NCBI RefSeq assembly: GCF_000204055.1
Contig: NW_006768776.1
Coordinates: 22,105 to 86,104, forward strand
From: Melampsora larici-populina 98AG31
Lineage: Eukaryota > Basidiomycota > Pucciniomycetes > Pucciniales > Melampsoraceae
DNA: 64,000 nucleotides
Direction of reading: 5' to 3'
The position numbers and the translations under genes were made by a program. Shown in pieces: positions 21,972 through 33,420 of the stretch. The notes beneath the pieces were generated by a model. It was not told the origin of the DNA and ran no database searches. It saw nothing but the letters and a program-made list of their open reading frames with translations. Position 1 is the first letter of the stretch; each line of letters opens with the position of its first letter.

Positions 21972-23636
21972 TCATCGCTCTTGCACCACCCGACCATGTA
22001 GGTCCTCCGGGATTTGGACAAGTACCATGTTTGAAACACGTTTCTTCGAATCGTAACCCCTCGATAGTCGATCCGCCGCATTATCCTCGGATTTCACCCT
22101 TCGCACCTCGATACAAGATTGGTCGTGGATCAACAGATGTTGCAGCTTCCGCCATTCGTTGTTGACCGCCCGATCTCGCGACTTTCCGTTTCTAATGGCG
22201 TTCTCTGTTACGGTGTTGTTGGTGAGCATGACAAACCGTCTTCCTCCTACCTCTTTCAGCTCTCTCAACATCAAATAACCTAACCGTGCTGCAACCGTCT
22301 TGGCCCACGCAATGCCACGCCGCAGGCCATTGTCAGAAGGTTCATCCCAGTCCGAGCAAAGGCAGAACTTTGCCCATCTCTTTCCTATTATTACGCCTAT
22401 GCCGTAGGACGTCGAGGCGTCCCCTACCCATCCTACGTTCAGGATCTCGGGTCTAGGAATTACTCGTCTTGGTTGTGCAATTGTGAGTGCCTCTTTCCAT
22501 TCTTTCAAGTCTTCCAGAACGCACGCCGGTGTTTCTCTTCTAGCTGACCTATGTACCCATTCCGCCATGTGATGGTGGATATCTACGCAATAGGCCCTCA
22601 TCTGGGGGAGGACCATCGATGTGTGGTCTAATTTTCCTGCCAACCGTTGGACCTCTTTGAAGGTATGTGTCTTTGACAACATGAAGGTTACTATTTCCTC
22701 TAGTCGTTCCTGAACTTTTTCGGGTGGTAGCCGGACTGACTTCTCTACGCTGTTCCAAAAAAAACCTAGGTAACATTGCTCTTCCGCGAAGTCTTGTGCC
22801 TTCTCTACATTCTCTACGACCCCCATCTTCCGACTTAGCTCTGATTTCTGCGCCAACGTAACTGGAGACCTCGTGTGTTTTTGGCGGACGAACATCATGT
22901 CGTCCACCCAACGAAACGCTGCCGCTAAGGGGAAATTTGCCAGCATGACCGCCTTCCAGGCGTCAGCTACCTGGCCGAAGACGCCGCAACCTGCGACCCC
23001 TCCGGATGTGATTCGAGTATCAAGAAGAACTTGATCATCGAATGTCCTGATCATCAGGAACCTCCACTGGGCAGGGTCTGTCGGTATTTGCCGATAAGCC
23101 TTTGCCCAGTCGTAGATTGCTAACAGTAGCTCTTCTGTTGTCAAACATAGGAATTCCGCTACCACGTGGAAACTATCCCAGGTCGTCTCGAAATCCTCTT
23201 TATCTACGCCTTCATTTACGGATACTATTTCTGGGTCATTGCGCGGGAAGGATAGATCGTTGATCGGTCTCGTGGACCCGTTTCCGTTCACAACTGCGCT
23301 GATGGGGCTTGTTCGGAAGAAACCGATCTTAGCGTGCACCTCTTTCATCAAAAAAGGGCCTGCCATACGACCTGTGGCAAGTTCCACGGCGAAATTTTCT
23401 AGGATTTTCTCTTTGGCAGCCTCGGCAGAGGAGTGGTTTGGGGGTCAGTAATATGGTACATCTGGTATTTCAGCGTGGTGAATACCTTGGTCAAAGCCGT
23501 GTCTTAGTCCGTGTAAAATGTGTCTGTGTGAGTCTAGGAGGCCTGCCCGTTCAAGTTCTTCACGCCACACTGGCAGATTCATCTCACATGATGCTCTTGT
23601 GGGCCATCTCCTGGGGTCCATCATTGGCGCTCCCAT
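21972..23636 (-). pseudogene. Reverse transcriptase-RNase H, in-frame TGA
   Basis: The frame opens at 23636 and is closed by TGA at 23445-23447, then continues in the same frame without a shift to 21972. The RT part shows TRPINDLSFP, AIYDWAKAYRQIP (first active-site aspartate) and FRWVDDMMF (the YxDD box). RNase H begins at NVGWVGDASTSYGIG, and a later aspartate lies in NAADRLSRGY. After the stop come 19 further sense codons before the region that aligns with RTs. The stop may be a mutated CGA or TGG codon, or a readthrough site. No DNA methyltransferase domain of the kind found in some DIRS elements was seen. Confidence 0.82.
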
Positions 23637-23856
23637 TGGGCTAAGTTTTGTTGGGGATGACCTTAAGAATTGGCAAACAGGACGAACAGGGAGTGGGATT
23701 CACGGAAAAGTAAGTCTCATCATCTCACAACCTCATGTGTGGAACTGGGCAAAGGGTAGGGGTGAACTGGGGCATTCCGTTTCCGCGGGGCCATGACCAG
23801 ACCCCGCCTTCTGGTTTCACTTGAAACGTGGACTTCAATTTCATTTGACTGTTAGC

Positions 23857-26340
23857 TTACGCGTATCTCCCTTTCCCCCTGCCTTTCCTGCCCCTAGGGC
23901 TTCGGCTTCTTGACGGGCTACACTTCCGGTATTTTCCTCTGTCTTCACGATGCGCTCGCCCACGCTCGTAGTCACGTTCCCGACCTCTGTCTCGATCACG
24001 GTCTCTATCCCGGTCTCTCTCTTCGTAAGTGTTCCTTCTGCCGCTCTCTTTTGCGCGTCGCGCTGTGGCCTCTCTTCGCTCAGCCTCTGACATTATCTTC
24101 CAGCGGGATGAAGGGATCCAGGAGTCATCTCTGGGGCGATCTCGGTCTGACTGGCGATAGGATGAAGTCGATGTGGTTGCCGCTTTCTTTGCTGAGGTGG
24201 AGGATGACGTGGTTCAAGCTAAACCGGTGAGAGGATTGAGGTGTGCCAGGGGGCCACCCGACGCGTAGGGGTTTGTCCAGTAGGCCATTTCTTGCAATGA
24301 GTATGCGACCAGTTTGGCGTCTTCGAAAATCACCGTTTGTAGAGTACTGAAGTTTCTGATCCGATTATCAACTGTCTCTCTCATCACCCCTTGACGTATA
24401 CGGACACAGTATCTCAATCCTACCATCCATCCAAATTTCTCCCGGATGCCCATTACCACCTTTCGATGGCCCTCGAAACGCTCGGCTAGTGTTTGCCAAC
24501 CCGCCTCCGCCACGTACTTAATGAAGAGATCCATACAATCGATCCAATCCTCAAACTGCATCGTCAGTTCCTCAGGAGGAGGGTTTCCGCCGTAAACTCG
24601 TAGGGACGCACTGCCCTCTTCAATACGCGATTCCGAGGGTGCTTTCCTACGGCTCCATTCGGTGTGGTCGTCCGCGAGGAAGTATCGATTGAATGTTGTC
24701 AAAGGGATGTACGACCTGAAGGTCTTCAACCATTGGGTGAGTACTGGGGAGAGCTGTGTCAAACTCTTCTCCATCTCTTCTGTTGTATCTGCGACTAACA
24801 GTCTCCCGTTTTCTACGACGTCGCCGTTTCTCAGGACTAGACGCCCTTTCTTTGTGGCTAGCAGCACTTTGACCATCTCGGCCTCTTCCTCGGCAGATAA
24901 CCCGTTCGTGTTTTCGGGTGGTGGTCTCGCTGCTTGGGTGACTTCGCCGCGGCTTTGAAATGGCTCTTGCCTCTGGGTACATCTTGGTGGAGGTGCCTCC
25001 CTTGTAGGTGACGGAGTCCTGCGAGGTGGAGGTGCCTGGTCTGGTGAAGGAGGTGAGGGGAACCGGCTTCGTGGAAGTGAGAAATGGTGGTTCCTTGGGG
25101 GGGACAAGCCATGAGGGGGTGCTAAGGACCTCGTCGTTGGTCTTTGCCTCGGTTGGGTGTCTTCTTCCAATTGGTGAGTTGGTTGATGCCAGCTCGGCTC
25201 CTGTGGAAAGCGCTGCGCTAATGGTAGGCTACTCCTCGTGTCTGGGCTGGGCTCTTCCGCAATCAAGGTGTACGGGCGGGCGTTGGGTAAACCGCTTCTA
25301 CTTGCGAGTGGGGTTTCGTGTCTTAGGCCGCTACCGCTTGCTTGTGGCGCTGCGTCGATGTCCTTCGGCCCGGAGTTTGAGCCCAAGAGATAGTTGAGTA
25401 AGGCATTTCCTTCTGCAAAACGGTGATCGGCGAAAAGCTGTGCAACCAATTCATTTGGGTTTTCTAACGGAACTGTTCATGATTTAAACACATTCCTCCA
25501 TCAGTCTCTTGTTTGTCGACACGTGTCTAGGATCGATTTCCACCCCACCCCTCGCCACCCTATCTCTCTAGGTTCTGTGGCTCCTGAGGATCAGTTTCGG
25601 TACCCAGCAACCCTATATCTAGGTTCTGTGGGTTCAAGGGATCACTGTTGGCATCCGTCTTCTGGTGGCTCATGGATCTCTGCCTTGCCCCCCCCGTCGG
25701 GAATCATGGCTATCTGCCTCCCGCCCGGGTTCTGGGACTTCCAGTTTTGGGTTCGAGGGTTGAGACGTGGATATTTGGGTGTGGGGGTGGGGAGGTATTG
25801 TACGTTTCTCTGCAGAAATTTAATCTTACCTGATCCTTTCCGATAAGCTGACTGGTCTTCGTCGCCAGAAGGGGTTGGGCTAGTGTGGCTGTGTGCCTTG
25901 GCCTTTCCCTTCTCGACTGAGGGTCTCCAAGAGATACGGTCGTCGTCGTCGGAGTCGATGGGTGGGACTAAGAGTAGCTGCGCCCCAGTTGGCTTGTCTT
26001 GGATTCCCTCAAGAGCTAAGCCGTCTAGGTCTTCCTCTTCTCGTGTGTTCTCTACGTTTTCGCTGTCGACTTGTTCGCTGATTTGGGCTAGCGACTGGCG
26101 AGCATTTGTTGATCGGCGAGGGGTGGCAAGAGGAGGGCCTGGAGGTAAACTGAGGGCCACTGATCTAGCTCTGGTCCAGGCTGGAGGTGGTGTTCTCTCT
26201 GCCGTGCCCGCTGGGCCTGTGGATTGTGATTGGCGAAAGTTTGATGCCACTGGTTGTTCCCTCGTCTCCGTATAAGCGATCACTCTCTCTGTCGCTTCCG
26301 TCACTGCTTTGTCCATTTCTTGCTGGTTGTTTACTTCCAT
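23857..26340 (-). pseudogene. Gag-like protein, spliced, in-frame TGA
   Basis: Exon 1 (25830-26340, first ATG at 26340) and exon 2 (from 25472) join in frame across a 357-bp GT-AG intron. They give a proline-rich N-terminal half and a globular part with LTTFNRYFLADDHTEW, LTMQFEDWIDCMDLFIKYV and WMVGLRYCVRIRQ. TGA at 24214-24216 stops it at 589 residues. The same frame then continues 118 codons to 23857 as an Arg/Asp/Glu-rich basic tail (RDRDRDRDRGRERDYERGRA), probably an RNA-binding part. The role as Gag is inferred from position ahead of the RT and the basic tail. Without splicing, the frame ends at 25642. Confidence 0.65.
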
Positions 26341-26477
26341 CTCTAAGGCCTGATTTATCAAAACTTATCTCACCGATGAATTGTGAGATTGTGGAAAACT
26401 TGAAATGTCAGATCAATTGTGATCACAGTGAAAGGTGTCGAGGGAAGGTGAAGTGGTGTCGCACGTATAGTCTTGGC

Positions 26478-26497
26478 TAAGAGATTTGAAAATCTCT
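26478..26497. repeat. Short perfect hairpin at the retroelement 5' side
   Basis: AAGAGATTT and AAATCTCTT are separated by GA. They lie inside a wider imperfect stem (TCGCACG near 26458 with CGTGCGA near 26502). This is in the presumed leader, upstream of Gag on the minus strand. Confidence 0.55.
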
Positions 26498-26892
26498 TTG
26501 CCGTGCGAGCCTTTCACCGCCTCACCTTTCACAGGTCGCCCCAAGATTTCATGGACGTTTGAACCACCTGTGTTATGGTGGTTCGGATCATCCAAAACTT
26601 GAGCGCCAGCAAAAGGACAACCAAAGGGAAAGCTCACTGCAAAAGGCAAAGTCAGTCGTTTAATTAGGCTACGTTTGGCTGGGGTTAATTAATTTAATGT
26701 GCCTTAAAGTCAAGTGCATTTTGTTGCCACAAAATGCGTTAATTTTATTTTTCTCCTTTTTTGAATTTTTGTAACTAATGTACCTTATAATGCAATTCAT
26801 GTTTGGCTGAAGTTGATAAGATTTGATCAACTTCAATCATCATTACCTTTCTTGACCACCATTTCAAACTTAACTCCTTCATCTCAAAAACC

Positions 26893-29814
26893 ATGTCAGA
26901 CTCTGACTTCTCATCTGACAAAGATCAATGGACCTCCTCGTCCTCGTCATCGTCATCGTCAGCTTCCTCAGACAGCAATGAAGAACTGATGGAGCTCCTC
27001 ATCGGTGCTGCTCGTGATCGTATTGAACTAGCAAATCGCCCCAAAATTCCGTGTCGGACGTCGGCACATACAGGCGCTTTGTATGTGTGTGAGGTTCACG
27101 AAGGGAGCCCAGTATGCTTCCGAGAATTATGCCGAATGAACAAAGTGGCATTTAATGGCCTAGTGAGACATCTTCAAGGAGACCTCGAGGATACCAAACA
27201 TGTCACCATCATGGAACAAGTGATGATATTTCTTTTTGTGGTTGGAAATGCTGGGTCAAACGCTCTCGCCTCCAAGAGGTTTCAACATTCTGGAGAAACA
27301 ATCTCACAATATTACAATAAGGTCCTCTTGGCTCTTGAGAATCTAGAATCTCGATTGATCATCCAGCCGAATCCAGGAGCTCCAATTCCACAATCTATCA
27401 GTAGCACTCCAGTCCTTTATCCCTGGTTTCAAGGATGTGTTGGAGCTATTGACGGAACCCATATTCAGGCAATTGTTCCAGAGGCCGACCAGGCTCCTTA
27501 TCGTAATCACAAAGGCACCTTCAGCCAAAACGTGCTGGCAGCTTGCGACTTTGATGGAAGCTTTACCTTCATCCTTGCAGGATTTGAAGGCAGAGCACAT
27601 GATAGCCGGGTTCTTCAGGTAGCCCGTCAAGACGGACGCTTCCTAGTTCCACCAGGTACGTCAATTTTCTTGAAGAACTCTTTGTCAGAAACTTTCTAAC
27701 AAAAATTTACATATATAGGTAGATACTACCTTGCCAATTCTGGATTTTCCAACCAAGAAGGCTTCTTGGCTCCTTACCGAGGTGTCCGCTATCACCTCAA
27801 GCAGTGGAGCTTGGGTAATTGGCGCCCTCAAGACTACAAAGAACTCTTTAATTTACGACATTCAGGTATGCGTAACGTTGTGGTGATCTATTTATGATAT
27901 CAAGCAAGAAAATTAATCATCTTTAATTTACCAATTTATTAGCAAACTTCAATATAGCAGAGAATTCGAAATTCAGGTTTTCAGATCAATTGAAGCTCTT
28001 AGAGGCTTATGTATACTTATTAGCTTATTATTATGTCATATTATTTCAAAATTATTATTAAGATCAACATAGTTTACTTACAAAGTTATTACAAAGAGAC
28101 AGAAAAAGAAAAGATAAGAAAAATTCGAAAATATAGGTGTAAAAGTTGGAAAATGGTTTTTAGCTTATTTATAATTAAGTTATGGGTTTTATGAGGTTAG
28201 AATATGAAAGAACAACAGTTTATTATACAGGAACAATTTTAATATTCAAGGTTGATAAGGGGAAACAAGAGTTATTAGGGAAAAGGCACTTTTTCGAAGT
28301 TGGTAAACAAGAGGTACACGTGTAGTTTAGTTGTGTAATGGTGGTAGTGATGGAATTTAAGGTTGCCAAGAGGATTTTCCGGGATTTTTAAGGTTATAGA
28401 AGATGATGTCATATTACATGAGCAAGAAAAAGAGAGTAGCAGCTGTGAAAAGTGAAGAAAATAGGTGAAAGTCGTCGAAAATGGAGGTTTTCAGCTAATT
28501 ACATATGTTAAATGACGTCAGATAAAGTTGGTAGATAGCTCATTCAACGCAGAAGAGTGGATTACATAATGCACAACCTTTAAATCATTAGTAACGGAGG
28601 TGTATGTAAAAAGTTATAAGGGAAATAAGAAATTGGTGTGAATCTCGAATTTACAGTCACAAGTCACATGTAACACCAAAAACCTTAACTTCACAACTCA
28701 ATATCTTACTCATAACTCATCAGAAGTAGGTCATGTAGGTGTCAGAAATGATCAGTAACACGTGGGCTACAAGATGCACTTTAGTAATCAAACATTGGAG
28801 CACATCCGAAAAAATTCGTAATCTCAAAAATTGGGTTTCAGCTAGTTTACAAGGAAAAAATCACCTGTATTCATCATAAGAAGTGCTGTACATCATATTA
28901 TTGCGTCATTGATCACTTTTGGCTGTGAAAATTACATCATACATTAGTAACAAGATCATTACATTGCGTCATTACATGGTTTTTAGGGTTATTTAGGCGG
29001 ATTTGATTGGTTTTTGAAGCTGTTGACTGTTGTAAAAGTTGTTACATGTGGATATAAGTACTCCTTGATGATTTTAGGATTGTAGCGCCCTTTTCTGCAT
29101 CTTATACCTTTGTTGTAGTGTTATAAATCATCATTTATTTACTATATTTGTACTAAGATCACTTAAATCCGCCCCTTCAAAGCAAGGAGAAATTTATTTA
29201 CGTGTGTTAAAGACTACAAGTCTAATTGGGAATAATACTTACAACAGTATTGCTAGTAATAAACATAGTGTGTGACTTTTTTGCGCTTAAAATCTGGGAA
29301 TAATACTTAACAACAGTATTGCTTTATTTTCTCTGGTGCTTTATCTATTTCTCTGTTATCACAAAGTGGTCAGCAAGTGCCCTTGTGCTGATTTCTTTGA
29401 AGAAGGCAGTCTTTAGGCAACTTCTACTATATTACACGTAGTAGATTATCCCTTCTTAGGTGTTGTAAAGCTCTTGTTGAGCTTTAAATACTACAACGTG
29501 ATTGAGCGTGTTTTCGGAGTCTTGAAGATTCAATTCAACACCCTGGTACACATGCAAAGGTTTCCTGTCCCAAGACAAGGGGCACTGGTTGTGGCTTTAG
29601 CAGTACTTCACAACATCATCAGGCAAAGCGGTGAAGACTTTTTTTTTGAAGAGTTTGATCGACAAGAAAGAGAACGTCAACTTACCTGGGACAAGGCTCA
29701 AGTGGTGGCTTACTGTGCACCAACAGCTGTGAGAGGGCCAATGCTAGTGAAGATCATGATACTTTAGCTATGGCCATGTGGCTTGATTACCTATTGCATC
29801 CTCATCGTGTTTAG
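26893..29814 (+). pseudogene. Harbinger DDE transposase split by an LTR
   Basis: Exon 1 is 26893-27655, followed by a 63-bp intron; exon 2 starts at 27719. The protein starts with a serine run, then the conserved block GSPVCFRELCRMNK, D187 in GAIDGTHI, AHDSRVL, LANSGFSNQEGFLAPYRG and LFNLRHSGMRNV. A 1.6-kb insert interrupts the valine codon before IERVFGVLKIQF; removing it with one ACGT restores the frame exactly (AAC GTG ATT GAG). Near 29729-29735 a further one-base shift is needed to reach the homologous end LAMAMWLDYL (stop at 29812-29814); otherwise the frame ends at 29767. The gene is therefore inactive as it stands. Its sister at 1641 ends LAMAMWDDYL. Confidence 0.87.
27879..29495. mobile_element. 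Solo LTR inserted in the transposase
   Basis: The segment starts TGTGGTGATC and ends ATACTACA, with short inverted ends TGTGGT/ACTACA. ACGT flanks both sides (27875-27878 and 29496-29499); counting one more A gives AACGT on both. The 1617-bp interior is AT-rich and non-coding. A partial internal repeat (GGGAATAATACTTA...CAACAGTATTGC) occurs near 29228 and 29303. It shares no evident sequence with the LTR at 8417, so it is probably a different family. Confidence 0.78.
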
Positions 29815-30152
29815 GGAAACTTGTATAGTTTATTCACTAAAACTCATAGTTTGTATTTGAAAAGAGAGATAAAATGTATCATATATACTAATGTTTGTAT
29901 CACAAGAACTTTTGTAACACAGTATTTTAATAAAGATAACTTTTGATCACAACAACTTTTGACTATTGAAAGCAATAACTTTTGAAAACGATAACTTTCC
30001 AAGGTTGAAGAGTTGAGGATTGATTTCCCTTGATGAATACCTGTCTTCTGAAAGATTGATAAATTTGAAGCAAGAATGTGTCATCAGTAAGACAAGCTTT
30101 CAAAAAGGGATACATCAAAAGCGTTGAGACAATACCTTCATAAGCTTACAGT

Positions 30153-31536
30153 TCATTCCTTCTTCTTCTTGAGTTCATCAAGCTTTTCTTTCAACCACTT
30201 AAAACAGAGATCGTCTTCTAATTCCATAAAGAATTCAGCATCTTCCTCATTTCTTAAGATTTTAGCTGCAGCCATACGATCCGAGTCTTCTGGAAAATTC
30301 TGTTTACTAGCTTCTTTGAAGCGCGCCATAGCTGAAGGTTGATATTGTTGAGGAGGTGGAGGGTGAAGGGCCTCCCTTTTGATCCCTGCTGCTTCAACAA
30401 GCGCTTCAGCTCGAGCATCAGCTGGAGCATCTTTTCTATTCTCTTTTTCAATTAGAGCTTGAGACTTGAGTGCTGAATTCTCTGTAATTTGCTTGAGTGA
30501 AGTCGCTAGATTTACCGGTGGCTTATAAGAGCCACTTGGCTTAGATGATGATGCAGATGTGGGTTTGAGGTTGGGAACATGATTAGATGAAGTGAATGGT
30601 TTCTTTGAAGTCGAAGCTGCAGAGTGATCAGCCTTTGAGGTCTCTACTGGATTGGATGTATTAGGGTGAATTGCTGGTTTAGAGGTGATGGACGAGTTGG
30701 AAGGTCTTGGTGGGAGTGGAGGTGGGAGTGGGCAATCGACATCCTTGACTCCAGGGGGGTCATCTGTGATGGAGTAGTGAAGAATGGAAGTAGTGAGCTT
30801 TTGAAGTCAAGTATGAAGAGAAACACACTTACCTGCTAAGTCGATGACTGTTCCTTCCTCACCTCTTTCAACAGGCTCATCTTCACTGTTGTCGAGTGCC
30901 TCCTCAGAGGCTGTTAGTGAATACTTGCGTTTCAATTTCTGCGTACTAGTTCCTGTTTGATTAGCACCAGCAATCGGAGTAGAACCTAAAAGATAGTTCA
31001 TTGGTTCAAAGTACTGAAATCCATGATCCTTGAAGATCTGGGATCCTGGGTGTCCCTTTAACAGATTGTGAGATTGATCAATGGTGGTTGCTGAGAGAGA
31101 TTGAGTTGAGATGACCTACACGGATCCAACCATTCCAGAACTCTGCATCTCCCTCAACAATCTGTTTTGCTTCATTCCAGCCCAAACCCGATCCTTCTTT
31201 GAGATCACGCATGAGACCATATTGACGCTTGAGCTGTGAAAGAGCAAGACAAACTAATCAGTCAATGTAGATGGTTTCAGAAGTGATATAGAAAGACTTG
31301 GAATAGCTTACAGTAGCAAAATGGTTTTTGAGTTGAGCAATACTGAGATCAAGTTCATATGTATCATTTAAATCTGTTGTAGCTTTGCCCCAAACCAATG
31401 GCGGAAAATTGTTATCAGATTGATCATTGTCTTGATTACCATCTAGAAGTGAGTCAATTAGTGTGCGTGTTTGGATTTCAGTCCATTTGGCTTGAGGCTT
31501 GGGAGCTTGGGAGCTCGACTTGGGTGGTCGACCCAT
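30153..31536 (-). CDS. Harbinger Myb/SANT-like accessory protein
   Basis: Exon 1 (31312-31536) encodes MGRPPKSS... and a SANT-like domain (KWTEIQTRTLIDSLLDG, PLVWGKATTDL, IAQLKNHFAT). Exon 2 (31120-31233) continues LKRQYGLMRDLKEGSGLGWN. Exon 3 begins near 31056 with GHPGSQIFKDHG and becomes acidic. Exon 4 is serine/proline-rich, then helical, and ends FFMELEDDLCFKWLKEK plus a lysine tail. The splice pattern matches that of the sister gene at 3972-5362. Such proteins act with the Harbinger transposase, recognising the element ends. No frame damage was seen, in contrast to the sister gene. Confidence 0.82.
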
Positions 31537-32302
31537 TGATTGAATGATTGATGTCCTGTTTGAGTTTTGAATCTGGAAGGTGAAATGTAGGAGTCAATTT
31601 GTGAATGCAAATTTGTTCAGTATTTTGGGGGTCAAGGATATCAATTGGGAGGAAACCAGTTTGAGGGAAATAGAAATGAAATTGGACACAGTGGGATGGG
31701 CTTGAATCTTATCAATCCCCATCCCAAAACCATAAGGTCAACCGTGAGGAGCTGGGGAGGTGGCAGCCTGAATCTTATCAGTGCGCTTGGATTTCCCAGC
31801 TTGAGGGATAGACTGCTGGATTAAAGAAATGGAAGGAGTTGAGATGAAAAGATCTCCTTTAATTACCCTTGAGTGAAATCAAAATGTGAAGTGTAGAAAG
31901 GAAATCGAGTGTTGAAAGGGTTGAATTGAAGGTGAAAGGTTTGGATGGGTTGAATCCAAGGGAAGTGGTGAAAGGGTTGAATCGATGAGAAGAGTGGTGA
32001 GATTTGCAAAAAAAAGACAAGTACAAATTTAGCGAAGGGAGGACCAATGGACGGGTCAAGAGGTAAATTTGGTTGGGGGATCAAGGCGATTTAATGGATT
32101 AATGCACCTTTTGAGCAAAATAATCGACTGTCGAGTCGATTATTTTTGAGTGCATTATTGGTGCATTTTGGGCAGTTTAAGTCGATTAAAATTTTGCATT
32201 AAATCCCAGCCAAAGCACTTTTTTTTAATGTGCATTAAATTCGAAATTTAATGTAATTTTGGATTTAAGGTACATTAAAATGCACCAGCCAAACGTAGCC
32301 TA

Positions 32303-33034
32303 AATGATTCTGATTTCACAAACTACTTTTTTCGATCATTGGTTCTATAAATATTGGACACTTGAATGTGAGATAAACTTGGTGTTAAGCCATCGGTATC
32401 TTTTTTTTGCTTTGTTTCATGGTTTCTTTCATGAGGCGTTCTAACCACATCAAACCAAATCGTGGAGTTGTTTGCGTAGGGTTGTAATGTTGTGCTTAAG
32501 ACAGTCCCTACGTAAAACAATTCCCTATCATCTTTTTTTGTAACTTTTGTAAGCTTTATGTAGTCTGATGATTTGGTTTATATCAGACATCTGAATGTGA
32601 GATGGTATCCTTGGTGTTCTATCATCGTGGTCTCATTTTGGCCTTTGTTGAAATTTTGTTTGATGAAGTCATAACCACATAGAACCACATATGTAGAACC
32701 ACATTTTTTGATCATTTCTTGGACAGATATATATATATATATATCTATATATATATCGCCGAACACCCTTCACCCCTCACATTTACCAAAGGTTTTGAAC
32801 TTTTGGGCACTCAATTTAGGGAAACCATAAACAGGGGTCGACGCGTTTTACATATACAGATGGACAAGATGCAGTGTTATTTTAAAATTGTCACTTGCGG
32901 CAATTCAAAATGAACCCAGGTTGTATGATGATTCCATATACGGCTGACCATAAATAAGGCGCAGGAGTCCGCAAGATTTGGCTCAGTTTTGATCGTGTGG
33001 TTCAAGATCCTTGAGTCATTTTGGTGTGTACTTA
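32303..33034. other. Intergenic, with a TA microsatellite
   Basis: An (AT)n run interrupted by one C lies at 32726-32757. No gene was recognised. Confidence 0.6.
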
Positions 33035-33420
33035 CAACACCCGACGTCAGCGCAGTACAGCGCAGAATGCGCGAAACTGCGCTGCGCCAAAAAATCGAAA
33101 ATTCCAAAACCCACTGCGCTGCGCTAGGGCGCAGTGACCCAAAATCTTTGAGGCCCCTGCGGTGCGCTCCAGCGCAGGTAAGTCCAGCGCAGCGCAGTGG
33201 GCAAAAAAATTGTTTTTCTGGCGGATGGAAAGCCCATTTTTTCAATTTTCCATTGGAGAAGTGACACATCCACTGCGCTGCAAAAAGGCGCAGTGGCGAA
33301 AAGTCGAAAAGCCCCTGCGCTGTGAAAAGGCGCAGTCGCCATATTTTCAAAAACCCCAGCGCTGTGCCACAGCGCAGTCGCAGGCTGTGCCTCGCAGTCT
33401 GCGCTGCGAGTCGGGTGTTG
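33035..33420. mobile_element. MITE packed with GCGCAG/CTGCGC motifs
   Basis: Ends are CAACACCCGAC and GTCGGGTGTTG, exact complements. GTACTTA flanks both sides (33028-33034 and 33421-33427). The 386-bp interior contains well over a dozen copies of GCGCAG or its complement CTGCGC, often as CTGCGCTGCGC. The CAAC...GTTG ends and 7-bp flanks match the hAT elements at 5758 and 12922, but the interior is unrelated. Confidence 0.8.

Larger units (their letters stand above)
20250..26650 (-). mobile_element. Tyrosine-recombinase (DIRS-type) retrotransposon
   Basis: On the minus strand the order is Gag-like protein, reverse transcriptase with RNase H, then a tyrosine recombinase, instead of a DDE integrase. 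That combination defines the DIRS/Ngaro class. The block is clearly richer in G+C than its surroundings from about 20.3 to 26.6 kb. Terminal repeats (inverted or split direct) could not be recognised by eye, so the ends given are approximate. In-frame TGA codons interrupt two of the three genes. Confidence 0.8.
26665..32302. mobile_element. PIF/Harbinger element with both ends
   Basis: Terminal inverted repeats TAGGCTACGTTTGGCTGG (26665-26682) and CCAGCCAAACGTAGCCTA (32285-32302) are exact complements. AAT flanks both ends if the TA is counted as element; with a TWA target the flanks would be TTA and TAA. Subterminal DNA on both sides is rich in GCATTAA/TTAATGC words. The element encodes a transposase (+) and a Myb-like accessory gene (-) and carries a nested solo LTR. 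Confidence 0.87.

Noticed and set aside
21496..23451. Plus-strand frames of 70-130 residues across the retroelement
   Set aside because: They are antisense shadows of the GC-rich RT and recombinase genes.
20250..26650. LTR or Ngaro-type split direct repeats for the DIRS-type element
   Set aside because: No repeated terminal sequence could be seen by eye; a self-alignment is required, so no ends are claimed.
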